A DNA stretch of 36,873 nt from a virus: positions 1 through 36,873 of IMG/VR virus record IMGVR_UViG_3300050821_003459. One strand, 5' to 3'. The position numbers and the translations under genes are program-made. A model generated the notes under the pieces. The model saw only the letters and a list, made by a program, of their open reading frames with translations, was not told the origin of the DNA and ran no database searches. Below are positions 1 to 7,500 of this stretch, piece by piece; positions within the stretch are counted from its first letter, which is position 1; each line of letters begins with the position of its first letter.

Positions 1-44
1 ACGCCGAAAAGCCAAGTCGCCGGAAATCAGTTAAGTAACTCACC

Positions 45-317
45 ATGAGAACTACTGTACCAGAAACTGTACCTTGTGTCAAGGGGATAATCCCGGTTTA
101 CTGTGGAGACAGGCCATGCCGTGATTACGCGAAGCCACCGAAGGCCAGCAAGCGTGCCTGGCCTGAAGGAGCTACTTGCGAACGGCGTGGATTCTACCTT
201 GACGGCGAACAGGAGCCACAGCCGAATCCTCCGTGTCCTACTCCACCTGAAGGGATGCAGTATGCAATCGTGTGCGGGCCGAAATTGAGCGTGCCCACCG
301 AAGCTCTCAAACCATGA
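45..317 (+). CDS. Uncertain small ORF, 90 aa
   Basis: This 90-residue reading frame starts at ATG with no clear Shine-Dalgarno sequence before it. The protein is rich in Pro, Cys and charged residues and has no motif I recognise. A second frame at 103-288 overlaps it and is no more convincing. It precedes the lipoprotein gene by 75 bases that carry several in-frame stops. It may be a real small phage gene, the edge of a degraded gene, or chance. Confidence 0.25.
   Translation: MRTTVPETVPCVKGIIPVYCGDRPCRDYAKPPKASKRAWPEGATCERRGFYLDGEQEPQPNPPCPTPPEGMQYAIVCGPKLSVPTEALKP
143..163. repeat. Short inverted repeat GGCCAG/CTGGCC
   Basis: A 6-base perfect inverted repeat with a 9-base loop lies inside the uncertain first ORF. 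It has no T-tract and is not an obvious terminator. In 1-392 I see nothing else firm. Confidence 0.25.
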
Positions 318-392
318 TGTGCGGGTGATTCAAAAGTTTCCAGTTGTAAGCAGTAGGGTCAAAGTAGTACAAGTTTAAGTTAAGGAGAATCT

Positions 393-944
393 ATGAATCG
401 CAGACAATTTACAGGCCATCTGGTAGCAGGTTCGCTGGGCGTTGCGCTCGGTGGAACCACTCTCACGATGTCGGGATGTAGCGCACTCAGCGAATTGGAA
501 ACTTGGGTTCCTGTCGGCCTCACTGCGTTCGACGGTATAGCGGCAATCGTGGATAGCGTATTCACCGCAGTTGCCACTACCGTAGACAATCTATGGGCCG
601 CTGTGCAGAACGCAATCAATCTCTACCAGCACTCTACTGACCCGCAGAACACGCGCCTTGACAAGATCATTGCCACGCTCGACGCGCTGTCGGGTGGCCT
701 CGCCCAAGCACTCGCGGCATTGCCCGTGAGTATTCCCGCTGCTGTGCTCTCCGCTGCCAAACTCGGGCTTTCGCTCTTAATCGCCACGCTCGTTAGCATT
801 CGGAATAAGTTGCAGCCCGTCCCCACTCCGGTAGCGATGGCCGCTGCGATTAGTGGCACTGCGCCAGCGAAATCAACGAAGGACTTCGTAAACAAGTTCA
901 ACGCGATCATGGCAGCGAATGGCCAAAGTTTGCGGGTGAAGTAA
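393..944 (+). CDS. Tat-type secreted lipoprotein, unknown function
   Basis: The start is fixed by a good ribosome site (AAGGAGA) eight bases upstream. The N-terminus has twin arginines (residues 3-4), a hydrophobic stretch and a lipobox-like MSGC with Cys29, so a Tat-exported, lipid-anchored protein is expected. The mature part is mostly alanine-, leucine- and valine-rich helix without catalytic motifs I recognise. Its stop overlaps the ATG of the next gene (TAATG), so the two are probably translationally coupled. Next to a cysteine peptidase and a wall hydrolase, it could act at the cell envelope (outer-membrane lysis factor, superinfection exclusion, or a partner of the peptidase). The role is inference; secretion is read from the sequence. 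Confidence 0.75.
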   Translation: MNRRQFTGHLVAGSLGVALGGTTLTMSGCSALSELETWVPVGLTAFDGIAAIVDSVFTAVATTVDNLWAAVQNAINLYQHSTDPQNTRLDKIIATLDALSGGLAQALAALPVSIPAAVLSAAKLGLSLLIATLVSIRNKLQPVPTPVAMAAAISGTAPAKSTKDFVNKFNAIMAANGQSLRVK

Positions 945-1705
945 TGCCCCTTCCACTCTCAAATGGAGGGCGGCGCTATGGTTTCCGTCCTTCCTTCGCT
1001 GACCCCACCATCCCGAAGTTCACGATGCAACTACCAGTCTCGCTCCCTCCACAGGTAGATTTGTCGCAGTGGCTAGGCCCTGTGAAAGATCAAGGAAGTC
1101 TTGGCGCATGTACTGCGTTCGCCGGTACTGGATATTTCGAGTATCTCCACCGACGCTTCAAGAACGCAACGCCCGTTTTCTCACCGTTGTTCCTCTACTA
1201 TAAAGAACGCGAGCACGATGGCGATTTGGGACAGGGCGACACGGGGAGTTTTGGCAGCACAGCGTTTTGGGTGCTTCACGATACCGGAGCCTGCCTCGAA
1301 AGCACCGACCCTTACGACCCCACGACATTCGAGAATGCACCAACGGACGCGCAACTTGCTGAGGCTGCGAAGTACAAAGTCGGAGCCATGCACACGGTTT
1401 CATCTGTGGACGACATCCGATCTTCTCTTGCTTCGCAGTATCCCGTGCTCATCGGCGTATCCATCTACGACAGTTTTGAGAATGGGGATTGGGGTAGTTC
1501 GTTCGTTATGCCAGCTCCAACTGGAACTCTCCTGGGCGGTCACGAAATCTACATCCACGGCTACGACGATTACGCTAAGCGATTCAACATCCGTAATTCG
1601 TGGAGCGCAACGTGGGGCAATAAGGGCAACTTCTGGGCGGATTATACCCAGCTTGAATCTATCCTGACGGAAGCCCGCATTTTTCATTTTGGAAAGCCTT
1701 GGTGA
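944..1705 (+). CDS. Papain-family (C1A) cysteine peptidase
   Basis: The 253-residue protein shows the papain triad. Gln50 and Cys56 lie in DQGSLGACTAF, matching the family's QGxCGSCWAF. His200 is in GGHEIYIHGY, and Asn218 is in RNSWSATWGNKG, matching NSWGxxWG. It lacks the long inhibitory propeptide of eukaryotic papains and has no evident signal peptide. Known relatives are thiol endopeptidases, some of them bacterial and viral. It overlaps the lipoprotein stop by one base and is followed four bases later by an Ig-like protein. A phage could use it to process virion proteins, attack host surface proteins or aid lysis; which one cannot be told from sequence. Family call is strong, target unknown. 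Confidence 0.9.
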   Translation: MPLPLSNGGRRYGFRPSFADPTIPKFTMQLPVSLPPQVDLSQWLGPVKDQGSLGACTAFAGTGYFEYLHRRFKNATPVFSPLFLYYKEREHDGDLGQGDTGSFGSTAFWVLHDTGACLESTDPYDPTTFENAPTDAQLAEAAKYKVGAMHTVSSVDDIRSSLASQYPVLIGVSIYDSFENGDWGSSFVMPAPTGTLLGGHEIYIHGYDDYAKRFNIRNSWSATWGNKGNFWADYTQLESILTEARIFHFGKPW

Positions 1706-1709
1706 ACGA

Positions 1710-2135
1710 ATGTTTGGAGAGAACGAAGAGAAGCGCCTACTCCACAAGATTCTCGCTATACTTGAGAGGGCCTTCGCAGTAACCGACTTTCGGTTATTTC
1801 AAAGAATAGGAGACTTTGTAACTATGATTACCGGAGTTCAAGCAGGAGCAACAGGAACCTTTCAGATCGGCTTCGTTCCGCCCAACGGAGTCCCACTAAC
1901 CTCAGGACCGACCGTAACAGTAGACGATACGCTCGTCACGCTCGGTCCTGTGTCTACGGACGGGCTGTTCACGTTCACTGCCGCAGTAGCAGCGACAGAT
2001 GTGGCAGCGTCCTTCAACGTAACTGTATCGGGAGTGAACGGCGCGGGTACGGCAATCTCGCACACGTTCAACGTCCCGATTCTCGCAGCGCCAAAGCCGC
2101 AAATTACGGATTTTTCTCTTAATCAGCTTTCGTGA
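1710..2135 (+). CDS. Small Ig-like fold protein
   Basis: The ATG at 1710 lies four bases after the peptidase stop and gives 141 residues: an amphipathic helix (about residues 6-30) followed by a beta-rich Val/Thr/Gly segment like bacterial Ig-like domains. A second candidate start at 1824 has a better ribosome site (TAGGAGA, 1807-1813) and would give only the Ig-like part, 103 residues. I keep the longer form because the upstream segment looks protein-like, but both may be made. The likely role is adhesion or a structural accessory protein; no enzyme motif is present. Confidence 0.6.
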   Translation: MFGENEEKRLLHKILAILERAFAVTDFRLFQRIGDFVTMITGVQAGATGTFQIGFVPPNGVPLTSGPTVTVDDTLVTLGPVSTDGLFTFTAAVAATDVAASFNVTVSGVNGAGTAISHTFNVPILAAPKPQITDFSLNQLS

Positions 2136-2332
2136 TCTTCCGGGAGCGGACGGAAGGGGCCGTCGAGAGGGTGATGGGTTACACTCCTGTGCTTCGCCTT
2201 CATTAAGCGGCCCTCAAGTCTTAGCCCGTTGAACCGATAGCGGGCGGAAAGGTGAGCGTAGACCACCACGTTAGGGGCCAGCGGCGAAAATGGCTGGGTG
2301 ATACCTCCCCGCTGGCCTCTCCCACTTTTGCC
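2136..2332 (+). other. Gene-free stretch with three hairpins
   Basis: About 200 bases without a convincing gene hold three inverted repeats. The first is GACGG/CCGTC (2149-2153 with 2160-2164). The second is GCCCG/CGGGC (2224-2228 with 2241-2245). The third is a 9-base perfect stem GGCCAGCGG/CCGCTGGCC (2276-2284 with 2309-2317), extendable to about 12 pairs. The last one ends 13 bases before the next gene's ATG, which has no ribosome site. It may be a structured leader or a small RNA. No known RNA family was recognised. Confidence 0.4.
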
Positions 2333-2806
2333 ATGAATCCACAACCTTACAATGAACTCTCCGACCTCGTCTTGCTTGAAATCGCCTGCTGGCGCGAAGC
2401 TCGCGGTGAGCCATTCGATGCAAAGCGCGGCGTTTGCCACGTCATAAAGAACCGTTCACTGTCTCCCGCTTGGTGGAACGGGCATATTGCAGGAAGCCTC
2501 TCCAGAGTTATCCTCCAGAAGTGGCAGTTCTCTAGCTTTAATCTTGGCGATCCGAACGAGACGAAGTGGCCCGAGGACGAAGACCCTGCTTTTGCCGAAT
2601 GCTGCGCGGCTGCCGTGCCTGTTTACATGGGTACCGATGAGGACAACACGGATGGAGCTACATCGTACTACGACACGTCAATCGAGTTTCCTCAAGCATG
2701 GGGGCCGCAGGGTGGATGGGTGAACACGCTCAATGTCGGGAGACTACGCTTCTGGAAGCCTCTAGTTCACGCTACCCCATCTGACCTTGACTCTGGCGAC
2801 CTTTGA
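2333..2806 (+). CDS. SleB-like cell-wall hydrolase (endolysin candidate)
   Basis: The 157-residue protein matches the Hydrolase_2/SleB fold. REARGEP (residues 21-27) holds the expected catalytic glutamate, followed by a helix with VCHVIKNR, the GATSYY stretch and a C-terminal beta segment ending near RFWKP. This family cleaves peptidoglycan glycan strands, so it is the best endolysin candidate here. There is no signal peptide, so a holin would be needed for export. I chose the ATG at 2333 because conserved sequence starts just after it; an in-frame GTG at 2252 adds an unconvincing N-terminus. The 3' end overlaps the oppositely directed membrane gene by 35 bases. Confidence 0.8.
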   Translation: MNPQPYNELSDLVLLEIACWREARGEPFDAKRGVCHVIKNRSLSPAWWNGHIAGSLSRVILQKWQFSSFNLGDPNETKWPEDEDPAFAECCAAAVPVYMGTDEDNTDGATSYYDTSIEFPQAWGPQGGWVNTLNVGRLRFWKPLVHATPSDLDSGDL

Positions 2807-3050
2807 ACCATCCTCGCTCGTAGGCTCCTATCCATAACATCCCCGCGCTAAACGTCAAGTATGGGCTTGCATCTCTGAACGTCTCCCACTCGGGGAACAG
2901 GATAAGCAGAAAGTCAATTAGAGCCAATATGAGCCATGCGATACCAAGCGTGCTTACTGTGTTGTTCTTCGCGCAAAACACCGCCAGCGTGCCAAGGATT
3001 AAGCGGGCAAGGCCATCTAGGGCGATGCTTAGGAGTTCCGGGAATCCCAT
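2772..3050 (-). CDS. Small membrane protein, 92 aa
   Basis: The protein has about three hydrophobic segments (roughly residues 5-27, 33-53 and 66-78) and a charged C-terminus. It overlaps the next upstream gene by 22 bases and runs into the end of the wall hydrolase from the other strand. A membrane role such as holin or antiholin is possible because of the lysis-type neighbours, but no family is recognised. It ends in TAG. Confidence 0.6.
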   Translation of the reverse strand: MGFPELLSIALDGLARLILGTLAVFCAKNNTVSTLGIAWLILALIDFLLILFPEWETFRDASPYLTFSAGMLWIGAYERGWFKGRQSQGQMG

Positions 3051-3292
3051 ATCACCCCTGCGAACGTCAGGAAAATAAGGGCCATGAATCCATCGAAGAC
3101 GATGGTGTACAGGCGATGCTCCCAGCCTACGATGTGGCTCATCGCCTCAAGCGTGAATGTCGCAATCAGTTCGATGTCGAGGTACAGCCTAACCGCCCGA
3201 CTGTGATTCGGGGCCGTCCGCGCCCAGATTATCGCGCTCAGCAGCAGGACTGACAGACCATACGTAGCGAGTGCCGACCATAAAATATCCAT
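3029..3292 (-). CDS. Small membrane protein, 87 aa
   Basis: ATG start with GGAG about ten bases upstream. Three hydrophobic stretches (about residues 6-24, 38-52 and 62-82) alternate with basic and acidic loops. It overlaps the following gene by 22 bases, which suggests coupled translation. It resembles phage membrane proteins in layout but has no recognisable motif. Holin-like or exclusion-type functions are both open. Confidence 0.6.
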   Translation of the reverse strand: MDILWSALATYGLSVLLLSAIIWARTAPNHSRAVRLYLDIELIATFTLEAMSHIVGWEHRLYTIVFDGFMALIFLTFAGVIWDSRNS

Positions 3293-3404
3293 TCGCGTTC
3301 TCCGCTGTGGCGGTCAGGCCGTCGCCTTCACAAGTGGCTACAGAAGGATTCGCAACTGTGCAAACTGTGTCGTACACTTCTCCGGGCCGATGTCCACCGC
3401 TCAT
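3189..3404 (-). CDS. Possible small ORF overlapping membrane gene
   Basis: This 71-residue frame begins one base after the stop of the next upstream gene and has GAGG at a workable distance, so initiation is plausible. About half of it overlaps the membrane gene ending at 3029 in another frame. It fills the otherwise empty 3293-3405 interval. The protein has two Cys and no known motif. It may be real or merely the space holding the next gene's leader. Confidence 0.3.
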   Translation of the reverse strand: MSGGHRPGEVYDTVCTVANPSVATCEGDGLTATAENANGYFMVGTRYVWSVSPAAERDNLGADGPESQSGG

Positions 3405-3405
3405 G

Positions 3406-3642
3406 TCAATACCCTCGCCTTCCGTTGATTCGTTTCAACTCACCTTTCACTTCACCAATATCGCTCACCATTTGAAGTTGTCCGTTGGCAATTCCGTCGA
3501 TCCGACCGTGCATACTTTCTACTTTGTCCTCGACCCCTTTAATTCGTGCCGCTAAAGTCCCCGCCGCAAAAATATAACGGAATATCCCAATGAACCATCC
3601 GAGTAGCGCTACCCCCCATGCGGTCTTTTCGTGCGGGTTCAC
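3406..3642 (-). CDS. Small membrane protein with helical tail
   Basis: GTG start with GGAGG five bases upstream. One hydrophobic segment (about residues 9-32) is followed by a charged helix with heptad-like spacing (about 35-75). The layout, one membrane anchor and a coiled helix, recalls phage inner spanins and membrane-anchored coiled-coil proteins. It stands ten bases after the stop of the next upstream gene, whose product has a similar plan. Confidence 0.6.
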   Translation of the reverse strand: MNPHEKTAWGVALLGWFIGIFRYIFAAGTLAARIKGVEDKVESMHGRIDGIANGQLQMVSDIGEVKGELKRINGRRGY

Positions 3643-3652
3643 TGGGCCTCCA

Positions 3653-3952
3653 CTAATGTCCAGGCGCAGTCACCGGATGCGCCGTAACCCCCACTTTCGC
3701 TGCGATGCCCGCAATGTCAACGCTCTGCTGATTCACGCTCTGGCGTAGAGCGGATATTTCGCTGGTCTGCGAATCAATTTTTTGCTGGAGTTCGAGAATG
3801 CGGAGGTTGAGTTCTTTTTCCTGTACGGTATCGGTAGGTGGGGTTGGTGTGCGAAGTACTTGCACGCCCATCCCGAGAAGGACGCTCAGGGCGGCTATCG
3901 CCAGCCACTTCCATAGTTCTTGCTTGCCGTTCTTCCCGTTGGGTTCGCTCAT
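3653..3952 (-). CDS. Membrane-anchored coiled-coil protein (spanin-like)
   Basis: The first 13 residues are polar, residues 14-34 form one hydrophobic helix, and residues 43-80 are a coiled coil with leucine, isoleucine and valine at heptad positions. The short Pro/Thr-rich linker after the membrane helix would place the coil outside the inner membrane, the design of i-spanins (Rz-type). No outer-spanin lipoprotein is nested in it; the lipoprotein at 393-944 is a possible but unproven partner. Function is inferred from architecture only. It ends in TAG. Confidence 0.6.
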   Translation of the reverse strand: MSEPNGKNGKQELWKWLAIAALSVLLGMGVQVLRTPTPPTDTVQEKELNLRILELQQKIDSQTSEISALRQSVNQQSVDIAGIAAKVGVTAHPVTAPGH

Positions 3953-3969
3953 TTAGGTTTAGTGTACGG

Positions 3970-4317
3970 TTAACTGCCCTGTGGAGCAACAGGATTTTTG
4001 TCAGGCTCCCTTGCTTTCGTAATCTGGTGCAGGGTTTCTTGCATTGCGTATTGGTTCAACCAGTGCCAAATGCCGAGAGCGAGAACGCTAAGGGTGGGGA
4101 TCTGGAGCACAAGCTGGTGCCCTCCATCCGTGCTAGGCGTCCATGTGTAGTGGATACCAATGGAAACGGCGAACGCAACGAACATGCTGGCTCCGCGATT
4201 AATCCACGTCCAGTCCTTTTGCAGCAGTGGAAACCATTTCGCAGACTTGAGTTTGTTGATGACGTACACCACGATTGCCGCCGATGTGAAGTGAGTTACC
4301 CCGATACTTGCGTCCAT
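3970..4317 (-). CDS. Holin-like membrane protein
   Basis: A very strong ribosome site (GAGGAGG) precedes the ATG. The 115-residue protein has three hydrophobic segments (about residues 5-20, 42-58 and 70-88) and a polar C-terminus, a layout shared by many phage holins. It is the best-expressed-looking gene of the small membrane cluster and lies near the SleB-like hydrolase. No family motif was recognised, so holin is a position-and-topology inference. Confidence 0.6.
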   Translation of the reverse strand: MDASIGVTHFTSAAIVVYVINKLKSAKWFPLLQKDWTWINRGASMFVAFAVSIGIHYTWTPSTDGGHQLVLQIPTLSVLALGIWHWLNQYAMQETLHQITKAREPDKNPVAPQGS

Positions 4318-4358
4318 CGCTTCCTCCTCAAAGGGCGGAAATAAATCCGCCCCCGGTC

Positions 4359-4607
4359 CTAGAAACTGCCCGTCCGCTTCAACGTGAGCAGGTCATCCCT
4401 TACCTCTGTGGATGAACCTGGCCAGTGAATCAGTTCTGCCTTTTCCAGCATCGCCCCGGCACGCTTCAAGGACCGCACGAACTCCCTTGCAACGCAGTCG
4501 GGACAGGAGGGTGAGCCGCAGAACTGCTGAATCTGGCCCCCATCCTTGATTTGCCTCTGGCAGCCGTGACCGCCTACCGCCGTTACTTCTACTCTGAATT
4601 GACCCAT
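4359..4607 (-). CDS. Small conserved Cys-rich phage protein
   Basis: A GAGGAG ribosome site precedes the ATG. The 82-residue protein has Cys and His clustered at residues 14-38, including GHGCQR and CGSPSCPDC, which looks like a metal-binding knuckle. A charged helix follows (about 41-60). I recognise the general pattern from phage accessory proteins but not its function. It is transcribed after the fibre genes and just before the membrane cluster, and it ends in TAG. Confidence 0.65.
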   Translation of the reverse strand: MGQFRVEVTAVGGHGCQRQIKDGGQIQQFCGSPSCPDCVAREFVRSLKRAGAMLEKAELIHWPGSSTEVRDDLLTLKRTGSF

Positions 4608-4652
4608 TTGTTGCTCCTCATTTGCCGCCCTTTACTCGCAGCAGCAAAACCC

Positions 4653-6674
4653 TCATTGAATTCCCAAAGTGACTACGCCTGTCTTTCCGTTAACGCTCGA
4701 TACACCGAGCGGAATATAACTTCCACCGTTCATGGAAACCCACCAGCAGTTGCAGTCGCTCGCAAAGCAAAGCTGCGTGGTAACTGGAAGCGGCTTGCAA
4801 AGCGTGTGAGTCGCTACTTTCCCGGCGAACATGACAGGAGCAGGTGCGGGTGGCCCTGTACTTGTGCCGCTCAAGTTGAAATTGTCCGGGTTTCCTGCAT
4901 TGTCCGAGAACGCGACGAACGCCGTGTTTACGAAGTTTGGTACTGCTGGCTGATAGATAACGTTGAATGTGCATGTCGCGTTTGGCGCGAGTGTGAAGCC
5001 TGTCCCTGGTATTCCGTTCGTGATCGTAGCAGGCGAGCCGCAGGTATTATTGATGAGAGAAAAGACAGCGGCCCCAAGACTTATATTGCTGACGACTAGA
5101 TTCGCATTTCCTGTGTTCTGAAGCGTTACGGTGATTGGATTACTCGTCAAGCCAGATGGCACTTGCCCGACGTTTACGCTGGCAGGTGTGAATGTGGCAA
5201 TCGGCCCTGTAGCGACCAATGGATTCGGATACGCGAGTGGTGTGTAGTAGAGCGTCCATGTGTTCGTAGCGGTGCATTTGTAAAACACACCTTGCCCGCC
5301 GATTCCTCCGTTGTTCCAACTGCCTTGATCTGTCGCCCAATAGCCGACGCCGGTTGTACAGGTGGCCGGTTTGCTGGCGAGCACTCCCCTGCCGACACCA
5401 ACCGTTCCATTGAAACTATTGTTCTGGTTCCAGAAGCCGTACAGCACTCCCGTCCCATAAGGGCTGATTGCACCGTTCTCGACCACGCCACAGTTGTTAT
5501 TGTGACCACCCACGTCTCCGGTGTGCGCGAACGCCCCGGTCAGTACGCCGTTCGTAAGATTGTTAATGATATAGGAGTTCTGCAATGTCATGTCCGGGCC
5601 AGTCCACGGCGTATTGTCGAAATTCTGAAGGTAGTTGTAGCAGCCCGCTGTACTGTCAGGTGGCACGGCATACTGAAGTACGTCAATATAGGGAGTCCCC
5701 GGCGAAGTGATGGTGTTGTCGAAAAAGAAGTTCCAACTGCCCCTAATCAACGCCCATCGGAAATAGGCGTTTGGAGTTGTGTACGTGTTTCTATACCACT
5801 CCGTAACCATCGTTGAAGTTTGACCGTTGGGAGTGCCAGCGCCACCGTTGTAATAATTCTGAGCACCGTGGCTGTCTTGAAAGTCAGTAGCAGCCGCATT
5901 GTTCGTTTCGTCCCAGGTATTAAAGCGTACTACCCAACGCCCATCCTGTCCGCTCTCCATCCACCCACCGCCGTTGCAAGAGAATGTGGAAGTGTTGTGG
6001 ATAGTGTTCGTCTCAAAGTAGACGTTATCCGCGCTTCCGTAGCTGAACGGGTAGTAAGCGGAGTTTTGCCAAGTCCGCTGATCGCCAGAGCCAAACGACC
6101 TAAAAGGGTACTCCCAACGGTCAAAGGTGTTCTTCCAGATTACGCCCCGAGCTTGAGAACCGACGACCACGCCAGTGTCGTTGTTACAGGAGCTATTACG
6201 AAACAGGTTCCCGGTAATCAGGAAGTTCTTGTACGGTTTCGTGTTGTTGTATGGTGCGCCGGTGATCGAAATGACGCGAAAAATACCCCCGTTTGCGTCG
6301 AAGGTGAAATTTTCTATCCTAATCGTGTCGCTGTTAGCGATTGACGTCGTGTCAGGTCCGACACTGATTAAGACTGCTGACGAACCAAGGCCGTTAGTGA
6401 TGACAGTTGTAGAATTGTTGGCGGGTCCTGCACCAACTAATTTTACGCCTTTTGTGATACACAAAGCCGCCGTAGTCACACCATCAGGGCAAAGATTACC
6501 TGTACTCCACGTTGCCGAACCCGCCGAGACATTGACCGTATCGTTGCGACTTGCGTTCGTTAAGCAGGTATTTACACTTGCTTCATCGGGCGTAGTTGTC
6601 CACGTAGGGCTAGAGCCTGTGCAGGCAGCCCACACACTCGGCGCGAACAGAAACAGTGCGAGGAGTCTACGCAT
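4653..6674 (-). CDS. Secreted beta-helix fibre-like protein with ASH-type domain
   Basis: The 673-residue protein starts with a Sec signal peptide (MRRLLALFLFAPSVWA, cleavage near residue 16). Residues about 30-480 have the repeated Asn/Gly/Thr pattern of right-handed parallel beta-helix (pectate-lyase-like) proteins. A choice-of-anchor-D/ASH-type segment follows (about 490-610; starts ASVNVGQVPSG). The C-terminus carries VNGKTGVVTL, a motif typical of phage tail-fibre ends. A phage fibre with polysaccharide-binding or degrading helix is the likeliest identity, but the signal peptide is odd for a virion protein. Its start overlaps the previous gene's end by eight bases. Confidence 0.75.
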   Translation of the reverse strand: MRRLLALFLFAPSVWAACTGSSPTWTTTPDEASVNTCLTNASRNDTVNVSAGSATWSTGNLCPDGVTTAALCITKGVKLVGAGPANNSTTVITNGLGSSAVLISVGPDTTSIANSDTIRIENFTFDANGGIFRVISITGAPYNNTKPYKNFLITGNLFRNSSCNNDTGVVVGSQARGVIWKNTFDRWEYPFRSFGSGDQRTWQNSAYYPFSYGSADNVYFETNTIHNTSTFSCNGGGWMESGQDGRWVVRFNTWDETNNAAATDFQDSHGAQNYYNGGAGTPNGQTSTMVTEWYRNTYTTPNAYFRWALIRGSWNFFFDNTITSPGTPYIDVLQYAVPPDSTAGCYNYLQNFDNTPWTGPDMTLQNSYIINNLTNGVLTGAFAHTGDVGGHNNNCGVVENGAISPYGTGVLYGFWNQNNSFNGTVGVGRGVLASKPATCTTGVGYWATDQGSWNNGGIGGQGVFYKCTATNTWTLYYTPLAYPNPLVATGPIATFTPASVNVGQVPSGLTSNPITVTLQNTGNANLVVSNISLGAAVFSLINNTCGSPATITNGIPGTGFTLAPNATCTFNVIYQPAVPNFVNTAFVAFSDNAGNPDNFNLSGTSTGPPAPAPVMFAGKVATHTLCKPLPVTTQLCFASDCNCWWVSMNGGSYIPLGVSSVNGKTGVVTLGIQ

Positions 6675-7500
6675 GTTTGAAGCCCCATCCTATAGCGAGA
6701 TAACTTCCCGTCGTACCAAGCGTGATTGTCGGGTTTACCGATCCGCTTCCCGTCCACACGGCGTATTCGAGTGCGTGAGGGTTGTTTCCTCCGAGGCTCG
6801 TATTGCCGCCGCTAGGAATCGTGAATGCAATGGGGCTTGTTCCTGCTGTCCATGCGGTTGAGGTCGCTCCGCCGTCTTGAAAAAATCCAGCGACGATTAG
6901 TTCGCCTGTCTGCGAAGCCGTAAAGCTACCTGAAGTGTCGCCGTTTGTCGCTGCCGAGCCTGTGCCTACTACATTCGTGGCTCCGGTATCGGAGCAGCTT
7001 GCCGCAAGCCCTGATACCTCATAAGCGGTCATAGTGCTAAACGCACCTGCCACTGTGCTGAATTTCGCTGTGGCGGTGGTAAAGCCCCCAGCGCTGCTGC
7101 AAATGACCCACATACCGCCAAATTGTCCGTTAGTTGCGTCATTTACCTGCGCCAACAGCGTAAAGGTGTCAGATGCACCATCCGTAGCAGTTGAACCTGT
7201 AAAAGTTGGTGATGAAGCTCCAGTTTGGGCAAAAATGATAACTGAATGACCAGCCCCAACCGATGAGCCGAACGTCGCTGTGACATCAAGTGTGCTTCCA
7301 CTATTGTTAGCTGCGCTTGCGGCTTGAATGACGACTGGCGTAGTCCCAGTTGCACCTTTGTTGTAATGCCCAGTAACTTCCTGCATATCGTTTAACTCAT
7401 CGAAAGTGAGGTCACGACTTGGGATGGAATCTGCCCTTGATACGCAGGGCGAAACAACGAGGGAAAATATAAGCGCGAGTGTGAGTAGGAATCTCATCAA
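6667..7500 (-). CDS. Secreted beta-rich virion-module protein
   Basis: A signal peptide covers about residues 1-23 (hydrophobic core LLTLALIFSLVV). The mature part is Ser/Thr/Gly/Ala-rich beta structure ending in YLAIGWGFKHA, like concanavalin-type or adhesion domains found in secreted bacterial proteins. It is coupled to its neighbours: its ATG overlaps the stop of the 1561-residue gene by four bases, and its TAG stop lies within the start of the beta-helix gene. It is probably a fibre-associated component. No catalytic motif is visible. Confidence 0.65.
   Translation of the reverse strand: MMRFLLTLALIFSLVVSPCVSRADSIPSRDLTFDELNDMQEVTGHYNKGATGTTPVVIQAASAANNSGSTLDVTATFGSSVGAGHSVIIFAQTGASSPTFTGSTATDGASDTFTLLAQVNDATNGQFGGMWVICSSAGGFTTATAKFSTVAGAFSTMTAYEVSGLAASCSDTGATNVVGTGSAATNGDTSGSFTASQTGELIVAGFFQDGGATSTAWTAGTSPIAFTIPSGGNTSLGGNNPHALEYAVWTGSGSVNPTITLGTTGSYLAIGWGFKHA

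Noticed and set aside
5163-5816. Plus-strand open frame of 217 codons
   Set aside because: It lies wholly antisense to the beta-helix gene, has Arg/Cys/Val-rich shadow composition and no ribosome site.
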